Origin: Anaerolineae bacterium
Lineage (GTDB): Bacteria; Chloroflexota; Anaerolineae; Anaerolineales; Villigracilaceae
DNA: 52,076 nt
Direction of reading: 5' to 3'
Assembly: GCA_018648685.1 (NCBI GenBank)
Contig: JABGQT010000103.1
Span: 1-52,076 of the forward strand
The position numbers were made by a program, and so were the translations under genes. The notes beneath the pieces were generated by a model. It was not told the origin of the DNA and searched no databases. It saw only the letters and a program-made list of their open reading frames with translations. Of this stretch, positions 51,240-52,076 are shown piece after piece (positions within the stretch are counted from its first letter, which is position 1; every line of letters begins with the position of its first letter).

Positions 51240-51992
51240 GTGTCCCCCGTTACACTAAAATATCCACGCCGAAAATATTTTCGTGCTTTTTTACATCAGC
51301 TTTCACGCCTTGCCTTTTGGCTGCTTGCAGATGTAGAAATTATTGGCACAGAAAACATCCCCAAAGATGAGCCTTTTTTAGTTGTAGGGAACCATTTTAG
51401 CTTTATTGACCCTGTCTGTTTTGTACGCATCTTCTCTTGGCGACTGGAGTTCGTTGGTGGGGCAGAAATGCCCCATGCACCAAATATCGTCAAGTTTATT
51501 CCGAAACTATGGGGATATTATCCGCTATATCGCGGTACCGGAGCGCGCGAATCTCTGCGAGCGGCGGAGGAGATACTCAAGGGTGGCGGCATATTGGGGA
51601 TTTTTCCTGAAGGTGGGAGTTGGGCAGAAATTTTACGCCCCCCACGCCCAGGGACCGCGTATCTGGCTTCTCGAACGGAAGCAAGCATATTACCGGTCGG
51701 TCTCGTGGGACTAAATGATGTCTTCCCGTTAAGGCTGGGGAAACGCGCAAAAATCAAATTCCAGATTGGCGCTCCTTTCCATCCTAAAAAAATAACTGGC
51801 CGCGGACGTGAGCGACGCAAGCAATTGGATGAATTGGGACATGAAATTATGCAAAAAATTGCTGAGTTATTGCCAGAGGGAAAACGCGGCAGCTACTCGG
51901 ATGACCCTGAAATCCGTGCAGCCGCAAAAGAGTTCGAAGCCTACCCTTGGGGCGATAAACTCGAGGGAGAGGTAGTTGGTGAAGTGCATTAG
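51240..51992 (+). CDS. 1-acyl-sn-glycerol-3-phosphate acyltransferase-family protein (PlsC-like)
   Basis: 250 residues. The first acyltransferase motif is NHFSFID with H52 and D57 (HX4D). Later motifs are GTGARESLR, IFPEGGSW and LPVGLVGL. These add an acyl chain to lysophosphatidic acid or related lipids at the inner membrane. The start is GTG immediately after the TAA of the transporter gene; the ribosome site is weak, suggesting translational coupling. It may act downstream of PlsX (gene at 32433) in phospholipid synthesis, although it could serve another acyl acceptor. A strong terminator follows. Confidence 0.9.
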   Translation: MSPVTLKYPRRKYFRAFLHQLSRLAFWLLADVEIIGTENIPKDEPFLVVGNHFSFIDPVCFVRIFSWRLEFVGGAEMPHAPNIVKFIPKLWGYYPLYRGTGARESLRAAEEILKGGGILGIFPEGGSWAEILRPPRPGTAYLASRTEASILPVGLVGLNDVFPLRLGKRAKIKFQIGAPFHPKKITGRGRERRKQLDELGHEIMQKIAELLPEGKRGSYSDDPEIRAAAKEFEAYPWGDKLEGEVVGEVH

Positions 51993-51997
51993 AACAT

Positions 51998-52030
51998 AAA
52001 AATCCCGCTTCAAAATGAAGCGGGATTTTT
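51998..52030 (+). terminator. Intrinsic terminator after the acyltransferase gene
   Basis: AAAAATCCCGCTTCA (51998-52012) pairs with TGAAGCGGGATTTTT (52016-52030) over AAA. It is near-symmetrical and also lies just past the 3' end of the minus-strand tRNA, so it probably works in both directions. Confidence 0.88.
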
Positions 52031-52076
52031 GGTAGGGCGAGTGGGGGTCGAACCCACAAGGTGTCTCCACCGACGG
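52030..52076 (-). tRNA. Partial class II tRNA (3' part), cut by the window edge; Leu or Tyr likely
   Basis: On the minus strand the visible 3' part has a long variable arm (GGTG-GAGA-CACC), a T arm GTGGG-TTCGACC-CCCAC, acceptor 3' strand TCGCCCT, discriminator A and an encoded CCA. The long variable arm points to tRNA-Leu, -Ser or -Tyr, and the A discriminator favours Leu or Tyr. The anticodon lies beyond the window. The tRNA-Leu at 32279 differs in not encoding its CCA. Confidence 0.85.

Overview
The window looks like chromosomal DNA from an anaerobic or facultative Chloroflexota bacterium, most likely class Anaerolineae. This is inferred from gene content and layout, not from a marker-gene tree. 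Supporting signs are a tungsten-type aldehyde:ferredoxin oxidoreductase family protein, a multiheme cytochrome respiratory cluster, lineage-typical hypothetical proteins, TopA with an N-terminal zinc-ribbon extension, and many short dispersed hairpin repeats between genes. No transposase, integrase, phage gene or CRISPR array was seen.

Region 1 (1-7240) is an apparent sulfur-compound respiration module. An ArsR-type regulator is followed by an octaheme cytochrome of the tetrathionate reductase family, a heptaheme cytochrome fused to a b-type membrane domain, and a two-gene YeeE/YedE sulfur transporter. The second transporter gene carries a rhodanese-like domain without the catalytic Cys and ends in a Gly-Gly-Cys-Gly tail. 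The inferred scheme is that the membrane fusion passes electrons to the octaheme enzyme while the YeeE pair moves thiosulfate-like sulfur.

Region 2 (7241-18120) is mixed housekeeping and metabolism: an EF-G-like GTPase and a methyltransferase-like membrane protein on the minus strand, then an amidohydrolase fused to a CYTH-like domain, a membrane protein, a nitroreductase and a SAM methyltransferase. The gap at 14933-15334 holds what looks like a tandem array of three cyclic-di-GMP-I (GEMM) aptamer-like RNAs on the minus strand, ending in a terminator with no gene behind it. A small GNAT gene, YbaK, an M29 aminopeptidase and small proteins follow.

Region 3 (18200-21110) is accessory: two related lipoproteins, a decayed acyltransferase (E2) remnant, a membrane TIR-domain protein and a cruciform repeat.

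Region 4 (21124-32110) contains TypA/BipA, a squalene/phytoene synthase-like protein, XdhC, an SPFH protein with a C-terminal helix-turn-helix, Nnr, the AOR-family enzyme with an SCP2 protein, and a polar amino acid ABC permease/ATPase pair. Region 5 (32279-46720) contains tRNA-Leu(GAG), plsX, a DnaQ-DinG helicase, an AT-rich HEPN-like insert, ffh-rpsP-khpA-rimM, dprA, a mannose-1-phosphate guanylyltransferase gene and topA. Region 6 (46811-52076) contains a membrane hypothetical, greA, a dGTPase, a UMF1-type MFS transporter, a PlsC-like acyltransferase and a partial tRNA cut by the window edge.
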